Assembly: GCA_964583165.1 (NCBI GenBank)
Contig: CAZOVK010000019.1
Span: 1-33,638 of the forward strand
Length of the DNA: 33,638 bases
Direction of reading: 5' to 3'
Origin: CAZOVK01 sp964583165
Lineage (GTDB): Bacteria; Bacillota; Clostridia; Lachnospirales; WRAX01
Shown: in pieces, positions 16,891 through 24,356 of the stretch
How positions within the stretch are numbered: the first letter of the stretch is position 1
Layout: each line of letters starts with the position of its first letter
The notes under the pieces: model-generated
Told to the model about the DNA's origin: nothing
The model's database searches: none
What the model saw: the letters and a program-made list of their open reading frames with translations, nothing else
Made by a program: the position numbers and the translations under genes

Positions 16891-18249
16891 GTGTTTTGCC
16901 CTGAATGCGAAATAGAGAATGTTGGCAGCGTCTGCACGCGCTGTGGTAAGGATATAGAACTGTTAAACATATGCCGCAAGATGGCCATGCGGCTCTATAA
17001 CGCGGGTTTGAAACAAGTCGGCAATGACGAGTTGAGCGCGGCCATTGATACGCTTGAACGCGCTGTTGATTTTGATTCTTCAAACACGGACGCGTATAAT
17101 TTGCTTGCGCTTTGTTATTATCGTGTGGGGCATGTGGGTAAGGCTGTCAGTGCCCTGCGGCTATCTCTAAGCGGGAATCGCTTGAACAACCCCGCCAAGA
17201 AACTGCTCGCTTCGATTGTGAACGACAAGGACACCGAGAAACTCGCAGAAGCTATTACGCTGTATAACCAAAGCCTCAAATACACCCGCTCAACCTCAAT
17301 GGATATGGCGATTATTCGCCTTAAACGCGCCGCCGATTTAAGCCCTCATTTTGTTGATGCGCTGAATCTGCTTGCGCTCTGCTATTTGAATAACCAAGAG
17401 CCCGCAAAAGCGGCGGCGACGGCTGAACGTGCTCTTGCGGTTGACCGCGCGAACGTGCTTGCGCTGAAATACCTCTATGAATCGCAATCGCTAAAGCCCG
17501 AGCTAAAAAAAACGCGCGATAACACGAAACACATGGACAGTATAAAACGCCCCGACTTTGGCGGGCGCAACCTCCACATAGCGGAGATTGTCTGTTTGAT
17601 TCTGGGCGCGTTGATATCTCTGATTGTGTTGTATAACGTGATGATACCGGATGTTATTAAAACCAAAGATGCCGAAATAGGTGAGTTGACAAGCGCGAAC
17701 CAAGCCGTTGTCAATCGTATGGAAAGCGAACTTGAAGATAAAAACGCGACTATCACCGACTTGAACAATCAGATACAGACGCTCAAAGACGACAACGCCG
17801 ATTTGCAGAAGCATGTGCGCATTCAAGAACTGGTTCAGAAGGTACAGACGGCGGCAAGTTTACAGACTCAGGGGAAACTTGAGGATGCGGTGTTTATCAT
17901 TGAATCTGTTGACGCGGCCAGTTTGCCTGATGACGCGCTCGTGTTGTATAACACTATCGCCACAACGGCTTACCCCGCGTTACAGAAAACGTATTTTGAC
18001 AAGGGTTACGGTCTATATAACCAACGCAATTACGCTGAAGCTAAAATCGCGTTGGAGTTATGTCTCCGTTATGACTATGGCAGTGAGCCGACTGTTTATA
18101 TCGGCGACTCGCATTACTTCCTCGGGCGCATTTGTGAGGTTGACTTAAACAAAGACGCGGCGCGCGAGCATTACCAGTTGATTATTGATAGATATGAAAA
18201 TTCGCGTCAGCTTGCCAATGCTAAGATGCGTTTGAAAAACCTCGGTTAA
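16891..18249 (+). CDS. Zinc-ribbon/TPR membrane protein
   Basis: A 452-aa protein with an unusual layout. Residues 1-20 form a zinc ribbon (C-x2-C followed by C-x2-C, MFCPECEIENVGSVCTRCGK). Residues 30-205 hold tetratricopeptide repeats, for example AYNLLALCYYRVGHVGKAVSALRLSL and ALNLLALCYLNNQEPAKAAATAERAL. One membrane helix lies near 229-252 (IVCLILGALISLIVLYNVMI). A coiled coil spans about 258-312, and a second TPR-like block (YAEAKIALELCLRYD, HYFLGRICEVD) reaches the C-terminus. GTG 16891 is the start, with a weak AAGGG site. The topology suggests a cytoplasmic N-half and an extracellular coiled-coil/TPR half acting as a scaffold. The partner is unknown. Confidence 0.8.
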   Translation: MFCPECEIENVGSVCTRCGKDIELLNICRKMAMRLYNAGLKQVGNDELSAAIDTLERAVDFDSSNTDAYNLLALCYYRVGHVGKAVSALRLSLSGNRLNNPAKKLLASIVNDKDTEKLAEAITLYNQSLKYTRSTSMDMAIIRLKRAADLSPHFVDALNLLALCYLNNQEPAKAAATAERALAVDRANVLALKYLYESQSLKPELKKTRDNTKHMDSIKRPDFGGRNLHIAEIVCLILGALISLIVLYNVMIPDVIKTKDAEIGELTSANQAVVNRMESELEDKNATITDLNNQIQTLKDDNADLQKHVRIQELVQKVQTAASLQTQGKLEDAVFIIESVDAASLPDDALVLYNTIATTAYPALQKTYFDKGYGLYNQRNYAEAKIALELCLRYDYGSEPTVYIGDSHYFLGRICEVDLNKDAAREHYQLIIDRYENSRQLANAKMRLKNLG

Positions 18250-18296
18250 AATAAGAAGGTGTGATTGCGAGATGTTCGCTGTCACACCTTCTTATT
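18250..18296. terminator. Bidirectional terminator between TPR gene and response regulator
   Basis: A 15-bp stem (18250-18264 with 18282-18296) plus an inner GCGA/TCGC stem, followed by TTTTTA on the plus strand and preceded by an A-rich run that serves the minus strand. It sits between two convergent genes. Confidence 0.85.
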
Positions 18297-18301
18297 TTTA
18301 T

Positions 18302-19084
18302 CTAATCTAAAATCCCCTTCGTAAGCTCCGCCCAACTAAACTGCTCCATATACTCACCGCGAAATGCGTTTTTTATAGCATCATCACCGGCTAGGAATTT
18401 ATATAAATCACATTCAACCGCCTTTGTATCAATAGCCAGATAACCTCGCGCCTTTATGAGCGCATTCGGTATGCCCGCTTCTTTAAGGGCTCGGGTAAGG
18501 TCCCTAATTAGGTTGCGTAGTAGGTTCATCGATTTTTTCGTATCAAGGCTATATTCCCAGAGCGCGGCGATAATCTCATTTAACGTAGACCTAGCGCCGC
18601 GTCTGTCTATGAGGTACGCGAAAAGCTCCTTTGTTTTCGAGCGCTCAAACCTCATGGGCTGATTGTCAACGAAAACCTCAAAGTTGCCGAAAGTCTGAAC
18701 GCATACACGCGCCCGAGATTCTGCCAAGGGGGTTTTTAACTCTTTAAGCACTAGATTAACCCGCTCAACCGTTGCGGGTTTAACAATATAACCCCCCGCC
18801 GGAATCGCATATGCGTCCAGAGCGTAACGCTCGTGACCCGTCACAAACACGATTTTAGCGCGTGGGCGGTTGTCCTTAATCTTTGCGGCAAGCGACAGAC
18901 CGCTGATTTCAGGCATTTCAATATCGAGAAACGCCAAGTCAACCATATTTTCAGCCACAAACCTTAGCGCCTCATCGGCATACAAAAATTCTGTAATAAC
19001 ACTATCAGGGCAACATTCTTCAACTATGGCGCGAAGGTCATGCAGTGCGCCCCGCTCATCATCAACTATTATTATCTGATTCAT
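18302..19084 (-). CDS. Response regulator with SARP/OmpR-like winged-helix output
   Basis: A single-gene transcriptional response regulator. The receiver domain (about 1-120) keeps every key residue: acidic pair D8/D9, phosphoacceptor D54 in AFLDIEMPEISG, T82 and K102 in YIVKPA. The C-terminal part (about 130-230) reads CVQTFGNFEVFVDNQPMRFERSKTKELFAYLIDRRG, the start of the winged-helix domain seen in SARP-type regulators. The start is ATG 19084, with AGG six bases upstream; in-frame TTG/ATG codons 6-15 bases earlier have worse spacing. No histidine kinase gene lies in the window, so the signal and targets are unknown. A short possible ORF lies just upstream. Confidence 0.85.
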   Translation of the reverse strand: MNQIIIVDDERGALHDLRAIVEECCPDSVITEFLYADEALRFVAENMVDLAFLDIEMPEISGLSLAAKIKDNRPRAKIVFVTGHERYALDAYAIPAGGYIVKPATVERVNLVLKELKTPLAESRARVCVQTFGNFEVFVDNQPMRFERSKTKELFAYLIDRRGARSTLNEIIAALWEYSLDTKKSMNLLRNLIRDLTRALKEAGIPNALIKARGYLAIDTKAVECDLYKFLAGDDAIKNAFRGEYMEQFSWAELTKGILD

Positions 19085-19191
19085 AATCATCCTGTCCAAT
19101 CATAAACTAATGTGTTATCAGCCATCAATATTTATGGATTCAAAACTATCCAATATACCGAAAAACTCTATATCTATTAGATGTTGGTCAT

Positions 19192-19338
19192 CTAATTCGT
19201 GATTGCAATACATGAACCGACCGCATATATGGCAATTATCTGTTCAGCCATAGCGATTTTTTCTTCTGTAAAGTCGGATTCTGCCATCTCCACAATAAAT
19301 CCGTTTATGCAAGTAGAATAATTCTCCCCATTGTCCAT
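19192..19338 (-). CDS. Possible small ORF upstream of the response regulator (48 aa)
   Basis: In the 464-bp gap 19085-19548 the only plausible coding signal is this 48-codon frame, starting MDNGENYSTCINGFIVEMAE after a GGCGAG-like site. Its composition is protein-like and acidic, with a hydrophobic tail IIAIYAVGSCIAITN. No family is recognised. Another minus-strand frame over the same bases continues across a TGA into CHICGRFMYCNHELDD, which looks like a Cys-rich fragment; one of the two may be a decayed gene. Weak evidence overall. Confidence 0.3.
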   Translation of the reverse strand: MDNGENYSTCINGFIVEMAESDFTEEKIAMAEQIIAIYAVGSCIAITN

Positions 19339-19487
19339 AATGCTCGCCCTCTTGCCTTATAAACAATCCATATAAAGTATACCACAGGCATAAAACTAAT
19401 TCAACCAACTCTTCAAACCAAGCAAACAAACGCGCCGTATTGTCGAAATAGCGCAAAAGAACCCGCCTTAACATGATTTTTTTCGGC

Positions 19488-19516
19488 TTGCTAAATAGGG
19501 TCCATAGTGATAAAAT
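19488..19516 (+). promoter_or_regulatory. Promoter of guaB
   Basis: TTGCTA (19488-19493) and TAAAAT (19511-19516) with a 17-bp spacer, giving a leader of about 25 nt before the GGGAGG ribosome site. No purine riboswitch aptamer is visible. Confidence 0.65.
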
Positions 19517-19548
19517 ATTGAGATATATAGACAAAGGGAGGAAAGCAC

Positions 19549-21003
19549 ATGCACAAGTTAACCAAGTTAGGGTTGACATTTGACGACGTTCTGCTGATTC
19601 CGGCGCGTTCAGAGGTATTGCCGAATGAAGTGAGCATCTCGACATACCTAACGCGTCAGATTATGCTGAACGCGCCCATTATGAGCGCGGGCATGGATAC
19701 TGTCACGGAATCGCGCATGGCCATTGCTATGGCGAGGCAAGGTGGTATCGGTATCATTCACAAGAATATGCCCATTGCTATGCAGGCACAAGAAGTAGAC
19801 CGCGTAAAACGCTCTGAACACGGCGTAATCACAGACCCATTTTTCCTATCTCCGAACCACTATGTTTATGAAGCAGACCAGCTCATGGCTCGCTATCACA
19901 TTTCGGGCGTTCCGATAACAGAGAACGACAGACTCGTTGGCATTCTCACAAACCGCGACATCCGTTTTGAGTCAAACCATAAAAAGAAAATTTATGAGGT
20001 TATGACAAAGGAAGATTTGATTACGGCGCCCGAAGGCACAACACTTGAACAGGCCAAGGAAATCTTAATCAGACATAAAATAGAGAAACTCCCGATAGTT
20101 GATGAAAATCACTACCTTAAAGGGCTTATTACGATTAAAGATATAGAAAAATCCCTGCGCTACCCACTGTCCGCCAAGGATTCAAAGGGGCGCTTGCTTG
20201 TCGGCGCGGCTGTAGGCGTGACGAAGGACATTATGGAGCGCGTCGAGGCACTTATGGCGGCACGCGTTGACGTTATTGTTATTGACACAGCACATGGGCA
20301 TTCAGCGAATGTCATTAACGCGATTAAGATGATTAAGGCCGCTTTCCCGACCTGTCAGCTTATTGTAGGTAATGTCGCCACAGGTCAAGCCACAATTGAC
20401 TTGATTGAAGCGGGTGCTGACGCTGTTAAAGTCGGTATCGGCCCCGGCTCTATCTGCACAACCCGCGTTGTTGCAGGTATCGGCGTTCCGCAAATTACGG
20501 CCATTTATGACTGTGCCGAAGCCGCGAAGCCTTACGGCATTCCGATAATCGCGGACGGCGGTATCAAATTCTCAGGTGACATAGTGAAAGCCATTGCGGC
20601 CGGCGCATCTGTTTGCATGATGGGTAGTATCTTTGCTGGCTGTGACGAAAGTCCCGGCGCTGTTGAACTATACCAAGGCCGTAAGTACAAGGTTTATCGC
20701 GGTATGGGTTCAATCGCGGCAATGGAAGCCGGCTCTAAAGACCGTTACTTCCAAGATGAAGCGAGAAAGCTTGTTCCCGAAGGTGTTGAAGGGCGTATTG
20801 CCTATAAGGGCGAAGTCGGCGACACCGTGTTTCAGATGATTGGCGGTTTGCGTGCGGGCATGGGTTATTGTGGCACGGCTTCAATCGCCGATTTGCAAGA
20901 GAACGGGCAGTTTATTCAAATAACAAGCGCTGGTTTACGCGAAAGCCACCCGCATGATGTTCAGATAACCAAGGAATCACCAAACTATAGTATTGAATAT
21001 TAA
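19549..21003 (+). CDS. guaB: IMP dehydrogenase
   Basis: Oxidises IMP to XMP with NAD, the rate-limiting step towards GMP. The 484-aa enzyme has the usual TIM barrel interrupted by a CBS-domain pair (about residues 95-205, e.g. HISGVPITENDRLVGILTNRDI and KLPIVDENHYLKGLITIKDI). The catalytic loop GPGSICTTR carries Cys303, and the mobile flap region includes YRGMGSIAAM and GVEGRIAYKG. The start ATG follows AGGGAGGAAAGCAC. It is the first gene of a unit guaB, two acetyltransferase-like genes, guaA, so both GMP-synthesis steps are co-transcribed around the two unknown genes. Confidence 0.98.
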   Translation: MHKLTKLGLTFDDVLLIPARSEVLPNEVSISTYLTRQIMLNAPIMSAGMDTVTESRMAIAMARQGGIGIIHKNMPIAMQAQEVDRVKRSEHGVITDPFFLSPNHYVYEADQLMARYHISGVPITENDRLVGILTNRDIRFESNHKKKIYEVMTKEDLITAPEGTTLEQAKEILIRHKIEKLPIVDENHYLKGLITIKDIEKSLRYPLSAKDSKGRLLVGAAVGVTKDIMERVEALMAARVDVIVIDTAHGHSANVINAIKMIKAAFPTCQLIVGNVATGQATIDLIEAGADAVKVGIGPGSICTTRVVAGIGVPQITAIYDCAEAAKPYGIPIIADGGIKFSGDIVKAIAAGASVCMMGSIFAGCDESPGAVELYQGRKYKVYRGMGSIAAMEAGSKDRYFQDEARKLVPEGVEGRIAYKGEVGDTVFQMIGGLRAGMGYCGTASIADLQENGQFIQITSAGLRESHPHDVQITKESPNYSIEY

Positions 21004-21012
21004 GGTGATATT

Positions 21013-22041
21013 GTGGAACATATAGGTACACAGGTTATTGAAACGGAAAGGCTGAGTCTGCGGCCTTTCCAATACGAAGACGCGCCGCTCATGTTCGAGC
21101 GCTGGGCTAATGATGTCGATTTGACGAAGTACATGCGCTGGGTAGCCCACAAGGACGTCAGTGAAACAGAGCGTGTCATATCTATGTGGGTTGATGCGTA
21201 TTCATCACCCAAGTATTATCACTGGGCGATGGTTCACAAGACAGACGGGCTTATCGGTTCATTCGCCGCATTTCTGCGTGAGGCTGACGACAAGGCAGAG
21301 ATTGGTTACTGCATAGGTCGCGCCTATTGGGGTAATGGTTATGTTACAGAAGCCGCAATTGCCGTTAATGATTATATGTTTGAGCGCGTGGGGGTTAGCC
21401 GTATTGAAGCGTATCACTCCATACACAACCCCGCGTCAGGGCGTGTTATGTCTAAGGCCGGCTTAGTAAAAGAAGGGCACGCCAAGCAATATTACCGCGC
21501 CATAGCGGGGCAACAAGACGCTGACTTGTACGGCATAACCCGCGAAATGTGGGAAGTGAACAAACATATCGCATGGTTCAACGCCTTGCCCTGTAGGTTT
21601 GATGGCTTCGTTGAATTACCGGGATTAACCGACGGCGAAATATCGCTAAGTTTAGAAAAGACCTTTGACGCAATCCCTGAAAAGAAATATGTTCCATCGT
21701 ATCGCTTTGGGATAGTCAAGGACGGCCAAAGGGTAGGGGAGGTCAACCTACGAATCGGCTATACGACAGAATTATTCTACGGCGGCAATATCGGTTATGG
21801 TGTTGATGAACCATTCCGCGGGCATCATTATGCCGCCAAAGCCGTCAAATTGCTGGCGCCTGTATTGAAAGTACACGGTATGACACATGTAACGATTTGT
21901 AATGACGTGAAAAACGCCGCATCATACCGAACATGCGAAATTGCGGGCGCATCACTTCTGAGGACATGCGAAACGCCCGAGTGGACACAGCTTTACGCTG
22001 ATGGTCAGCGCGGCACTAATGTATTCGTCTGGAGCGTGTGA
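21013..22041 (+). CDS. Tandem-domain GNAT acetyltransferase
   Basis: A 342-aa protein with two GNAT-type halves. Residues 6-175 are RimJ/RimL-like (ETERLSLRPFQYEDAPLMFERW, then EIGYCIGRAYWGNGYVTEAA with the acetyl-CoA loop). Residues 185-342 form a different, divergent GNAT domain with EVNLRIGYTTELFYGGNIGYGV and EPFRGHHYAAKAVKLL, the Q/R-x-x-G-x-G/A-type motif. The second half is clearly homologous to the whole next protein, sharing RIGYT, GNxGY, EPFRGHHYA and RTCE. The start is a GTG at 21013 right after the guaB stop. The substrate is unknown; placement within the gua operon suggests, but does not prove, a link to nucleotide or antibiotic-like metabolites. Confidence 0.8.
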   Translation: MEHIGTQVIETERLSLRPFQYEDAPLMFERWANDVDLTKYMRWVAHKDVSETERVISMWVDAYSSPKYYHWAMVHKTDGLIGSFAAFLREADDKAEIGYCIGRAYWGNGYVTEAAIAVNDYMFERVGVSRIEAYHSIHNPASGRVMSKAGLVKEGHAKQYYRAIAGQQDADLYGITREMWEVNKHIAWFNALPCRFDGFVELPGLTDGEISLSLEKTFDAIPEKKYVPSYRFGIVKDGQRVGEVNLRIGYTTELFYGGNIGYGVDEPFRGHHYAAKAVKLLAPVLKVHGMTHVTICNDVKNAASYRTCEIAGASLLRTCETPEWTQLYADGQRGTNVFVWSV

Positions 22042-22580
22042 TGAATGTGGATGTAAGCGGCGGGTTTATGCCTTTACATGAAAGTGTCGTTCAAGAACTG
22101 CTCAATACCTTCACAAATCAGGCTGTCGATTTCACGGATTTTATCGAATTACCACGCCTGTCTGACGGAACGATTGAATTGGTTAATTTCTCGAATAAAC
22201 CCGCCAATATCGAGCTGAATCTGGCGCCGCTATACGGGTTTAAGATAGTCAGAAACGGCGAAACAATCGGCGAATGCAATGTCCGTATCGGTTACACAAA
22301 GGAGCAATTCTTCTGCGGCAATCTCGGCTACGAAATTTTTGAGCCGTTTCGCGGTCATCACTACGCCGTTCGTGCCTGTAGACTCTTGATACCCGTCATG
22401 CAAGCACACGGCATGAAGAAAGCAAATATTACAACAGCTGTAGACAACCGCGCATCCGTGCGCACATGCGAGTTACTCGGCGCAAGGTATTTAGGCATAG
22501 CCGCTTTGCCGCCGGACGTGTTCATGTTTCGCATGGGGCGTAGGTTTTCTCATATATACCAATGGCAATGGGAGGAATAG
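22041..22580 (+). CDS. GNAT-like protein, paralogue of the upstream gene's second domain
   Basis: A 179-aa single-domain protein resembling residues 185-342 of the gene before it: ELPRLSDGTIEL matches ELPGLTDGEISL, CNVRIGYTKEQFFCGNLGYEI matches VNLRIGYTTELFYGGNIGYGV, and FEPFRGHHYAVRACRLLIPVMQAHGM matches its counterpart. A local duplication is the obvious origin. The ATG at 22041 shares its A with the upstream TGA (TGATG) and has GGAG six bases away, so it is preferred to GTG 22038. The guaA ATG follows one base after the stop. Acetyl-CoA binding is likely from the motif; the acceptor is unknown. Confidence 0.75.
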   Translation: MNVDVSGGFMPLHESVVQELLNTFTNQAVDFTDFIELPRLSDGTIELVNFSNKPANIELNLAPLYGFKIVRNGETIGECNVRIGYTKEQFFCGNLGYEIFEPFRGHHYAVRACRLLIPVMQAHGMKKANITTAVDNRASVRTCELLGARYLGIAALPPDVFMFRMGRRFSHIYQWQWEE

Positions 22581-22581
22581 A

Positions 22582-23796
22582 ATGACTGAAGTAATGATTT
22601 TGGATTTAGGCGGAGAGAACAATCAGGTTACCGCGCGTCTTGTCAGACAAATGGGCATGTATTGCAAGGTTTACCACGAGGAGAACCTCGCCGAAGCCCT
22701 CAATAACAACCCTCACGCCGCAATCATTATAGGCAATCACGATAACTACAAACTAAACGCGAATATCCCTGTTCTGGACTTGACGGGCAACGAAACAGAT
22801 GCTGACGCTATCCGCGCGTTCCTGTTCGATGACTGCAAGCTTGCGCCCAATTGGAGCATGAAGCAGTTCACAGAAGAGAACATAGAAGCCATTCGCGCGA
22901 AAGTCGGCAACGGCAAGGCACTTCTGGCACTTTCGGGCGGCGTTGATTCAACAGTATGCGCCGTACTCATGCACAGAGCCATTGGCGCGAATCTCACTTG
23001 CGTTTTCGTTGACACAGGTCTTATGCGCCTGAACGAACCACAAGAAGTCGTTAACGTCTTTAAAGAACAGTATGGCATTAATGTAATCAAGGTTGACGCT
23101 GAGGCACGTTTTCTTGCGAAGCTGGCAGGTGTTACTGACCCTGAGCAGAAGCGCAAAATCATTGGCGAAGAGTTCATCCGCGTGTTTGAAGAAGAAGCCA
23201 AGAAAATCGGCCACGTTGAGTTCTTCGTTCAAGGTACAATCTACCCAGACATCATCGAAAGCGGCACAAAAGTGCACAAGGTCATCAAGAGCCACCACAA
23301 TGTAGGCGGTATGCCTGATGTAGTAGACTTTGACGAAATCCTTGAACCGCTTAAAGACCTGTTCAAAGACGAGGTGCGCGCTGTAGGGCTTGAGTTGGGT
23401 ATCCCGAAAGCCTTAGTTTTCCGTCAACCGTTCCCTGGGCCCGGTTTAGGTGTGCGCGTTATCGGAGAGTTGACAAAAGAGAAGCTCGACATCCTGCGCC
23501 AAGCAGATTTTATCTATCGCCGCGCCATAGAACGCTCGGGCGTTCAGTGTTGGCAATATTTCTGCATATTGACAGGCCTGCGTTCTGTAGGCATCAAGGA
23601 CGGTGCACGCTCTTACGGCTATACGATTGCACTTAGGGCGATTAACACGGTTGACGCAATGACTGCGGAGATTGTAGAATTGCCTTATAAGCTGCTTGCC
23701 GAAATAGTCAAAGAAATAACGGACAATGTGCCAGAGGTAACGCGTGTTGTTTATGATATTACGCCGAAAGCTCCAGCTACTATTGAGTGGGAATAA
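22582..23796 (+). CDS. guaA: GMP synthase with a truncated glutaminase domain
   Basis: Aminates XMP to GMP. The ATP-pyrophosphatase part is complete: LSGGVDSTV (S118-S123), FVDTGLMR, GVTDPEQKRKIIGEEF, QGTIYPDIIESG, then the dimerisation domain with FRQPFPGPGLGVRVIGE and DGARSYGYTIALRA. The protein is only 404 aa against about 510 for the family. The N-terminal glutamine amidotransferase is reduced to some 70 residues (VMILDLGGENNQVTARLVRQ to IPVLDLTG). The segment with the nucleophilic Cys (GICYG-type) and the His-Glu pair is missing with no frameshift. The enzyme should therefore depend on free ammonia or a separate glutaminase. GGAGG precedes the ATG, and a 21-bp terminator follows. Confidence 0.93.
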   Translation: MTEVMILDLGGENNQVTARLVRQMGMYCKVYHEENLAEALNNNPHAAIIIGNHDNYKLNANIPVLDLTGNETDADAIRAFLFDDCKLAPNWSMKQFTEENIEAIRAKVGNGKALLALSGGVDSTVCAVLMHRAIGANLTCVFVDTGLMRLNEPQEVVNVFKEQYGINVIKVDAEARFLAKLAGVTDPEQKRKIIGEEFIRVFEEEAKKIGHVEFFVQGTIYPDIIESGTKVHKVIKSHHNVGGMPDVVDFDEILEPLKDLFKDEVRAVGLELGIPKALVFRQPFPGPGLGVRVIGELTKEKLDILRQADFIYRRAIERSGVQCWQYFCILTGLRSVGIKDGARSYGYTIALRAINTVDAMTAEIVELPYKLLAEIVKEITDNVPEVTRVVYDITPKAPATIEWE

Positions 23797-23803
23797 ATAA
23801 TTA

Positions 23804-23853
23804 ACAACAGAAAGCGCCCGATGACTTGAAATTCATCGGGCGCTTTCTGTTGT
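23804..23853 (+). terminator. Terminator after guaA
   Basis: A perfect 21-bp stem (23804-23824 with 23833-23853) with an 8-nt loop, directly after guaA. It closes the gua operon just before the integrated element. Confidence 0.85.
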
Positions 23854-23890
23854 CGTTATGTATTCCAAAGATACTCCTTTCATTATCCAT

Positions 23891-23958
23891 CTATTCGCAA
23901 AAGTTTCCTTTTGCGAATAGATTGGTGCGTTTGCGTTTACACCCCTACTCCTTAGTTA
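23891..23958. repeat. Left attachment-like site of the integrated element (hairpin plus direct repeat)
   Basis: CTATTCGCAAAAG (23891-23903) and CTTTTGCGAATAG (23908-23920) form a perfect 13-bp inverted repeat with loop TTTC. From 23908 the sequence matches 30648 onward: CTTTTGCGAATAGATTG, a diverged 16-17-bp spacer, then CCCCTACTC(C/T)TTAGTTA. Similarity ends after TTAGTTA on the inside. The two copies are 6740 bp apart and bracket the phage-like genes, so they are the best candidates for attL and attR. Confidence 0.6.
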
Positions 23959-23975
23959 AAAAAGACTTTCGTGAT

Positions 23976-24035
23976 TTCCTAGTACACCTTCGGGGACTAG
24001 AACCAGGGACCCACTGATTAAGAGAATTATGCTGC
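23976..24035 (-). other. tRNA-Lys(CUU)-like 3' half fragment
   Basis: On the minus strand the sequence reads like the 3' half of a tRNA: an anticodon loop CTCTTAA (anticodon CUU), TCAGT, variable GGGTC, a T-arm-like CCTGGTTCTAGTCCCCG and an acceptor-like end AAGGTGTAC. The 5' strand of the anticodon stem does not pair and two T-stem pairs are mismatched, so it is not a working tRNA. It may be a trace of a past tRNA-linked integration. It lies inside the element near the left end, downstream of the small Cys-rich gene. Confidence 0.35.
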
Positions 24036-24036
24036 A

Positions 24037-24204
24037 CTAAAGAAGTGATTCATGGTTGTCATCAAGTCCCAAAGCAGAAAGAAAATCGCGATATGTATCG
24101 CAATTTTCGCAGTCTTTATCACAAAAAACATATGGCGAAAACGATATAGGACATATGACTATATCGTTACCATAAAACTCCCTTAAATCATCATCATCAA
24201 TCAC
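24037..24204 (-). CDS. Small acidic Cys-rich protein of the element
   Basis: A 55-aa ORF with VFCDKDCENCDTYRDFL in the middle: three cysteines spaced C-x3-C-x2-C, preceded by VICPISF, so a small metal-binding module is possible. The N-terminus VIDDDDLREFYG is strongly acidic. GTG 24204 is preferred because GGAGG lies eight bases upstream; an in-frame ATG at 24219 overlaps that very site. It is the last gene of the minus-strand series, following the integrase-like remnant. No family recognised. Confidence 0.55.
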   Translation of the reverse strand: MIDDDDLREFYGNDIVICPISFSPYVFCDKDCENCDTYRDFLSALGLDDNHESLL

Positions 24205-24227
24205 TAAGTTCACCTCCATTCTGAAGA

Positions 24228-24356
24228 TTATATATGCAACTTACTACCATGTCGGCGCAAGAACTCATAGTCACGGTAATTGACTATGGTTTTGTCAGCG
24301 TTCCCTTTGAGTATTTGATCGTTCAAAAAGTCAGAGATTGCCTGTCTGATTCTCAT
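24228..24356 (-). pseudogene. N-terminal fragment of a tyrosine recombinase (or tiny SAM-like protein)
   Basis: A 42-codon frame starting at ATG 24356, overlapping the 3' end of the replication gene by 26 bp. The residues QAISDFLNDQ, then GNADKTIVNYRDYEFLRRHG, have the look of the N-terminal core-binding (SAM-like) domain of Xer-type integrases, where T-I-x-N-Y-x-x-x-L/F-x-R is usual. The frame then stops at TAA after HGSKLHI. No catalytic R-H-R-Y domain follows in any frame before the Cys-rich ORF. I read it as the stump of the element's integrase; a functional small accessory protein is the alternative. Confidence 0.45.

Noticed and set aside
19100..19548. A purine riboswitch before guaB
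   Set aside because: No guanine or PRPP/ppGpp aptamer core could be recognised; the mapped promoter leaves a leader of only about 25 nt.
19244..19645. 133-codon minus-strand frame over the guaB promoter
   Set aside because: It runs across the guaB 5' end and promoter, and its sequence is rich in unusual residues. Only the shorter frames in this region were kept as weak candidates.
23891..23958. A classical dif/XerCD site at the element ends
   Set aside because: The repeats do not contain the XerC/XerD arm consensus that I know for Firmicutes, so the site is described only as attachment-like.
23826..24017. 63-codon plus-strand frame over the left end of the element
   Set aside because: It spans the guaA terminator stem, the attachment-like repeat and the tRNA-like fragment, and its end (GLEPGTH) is the usual spurious translation of a tRNA complement.
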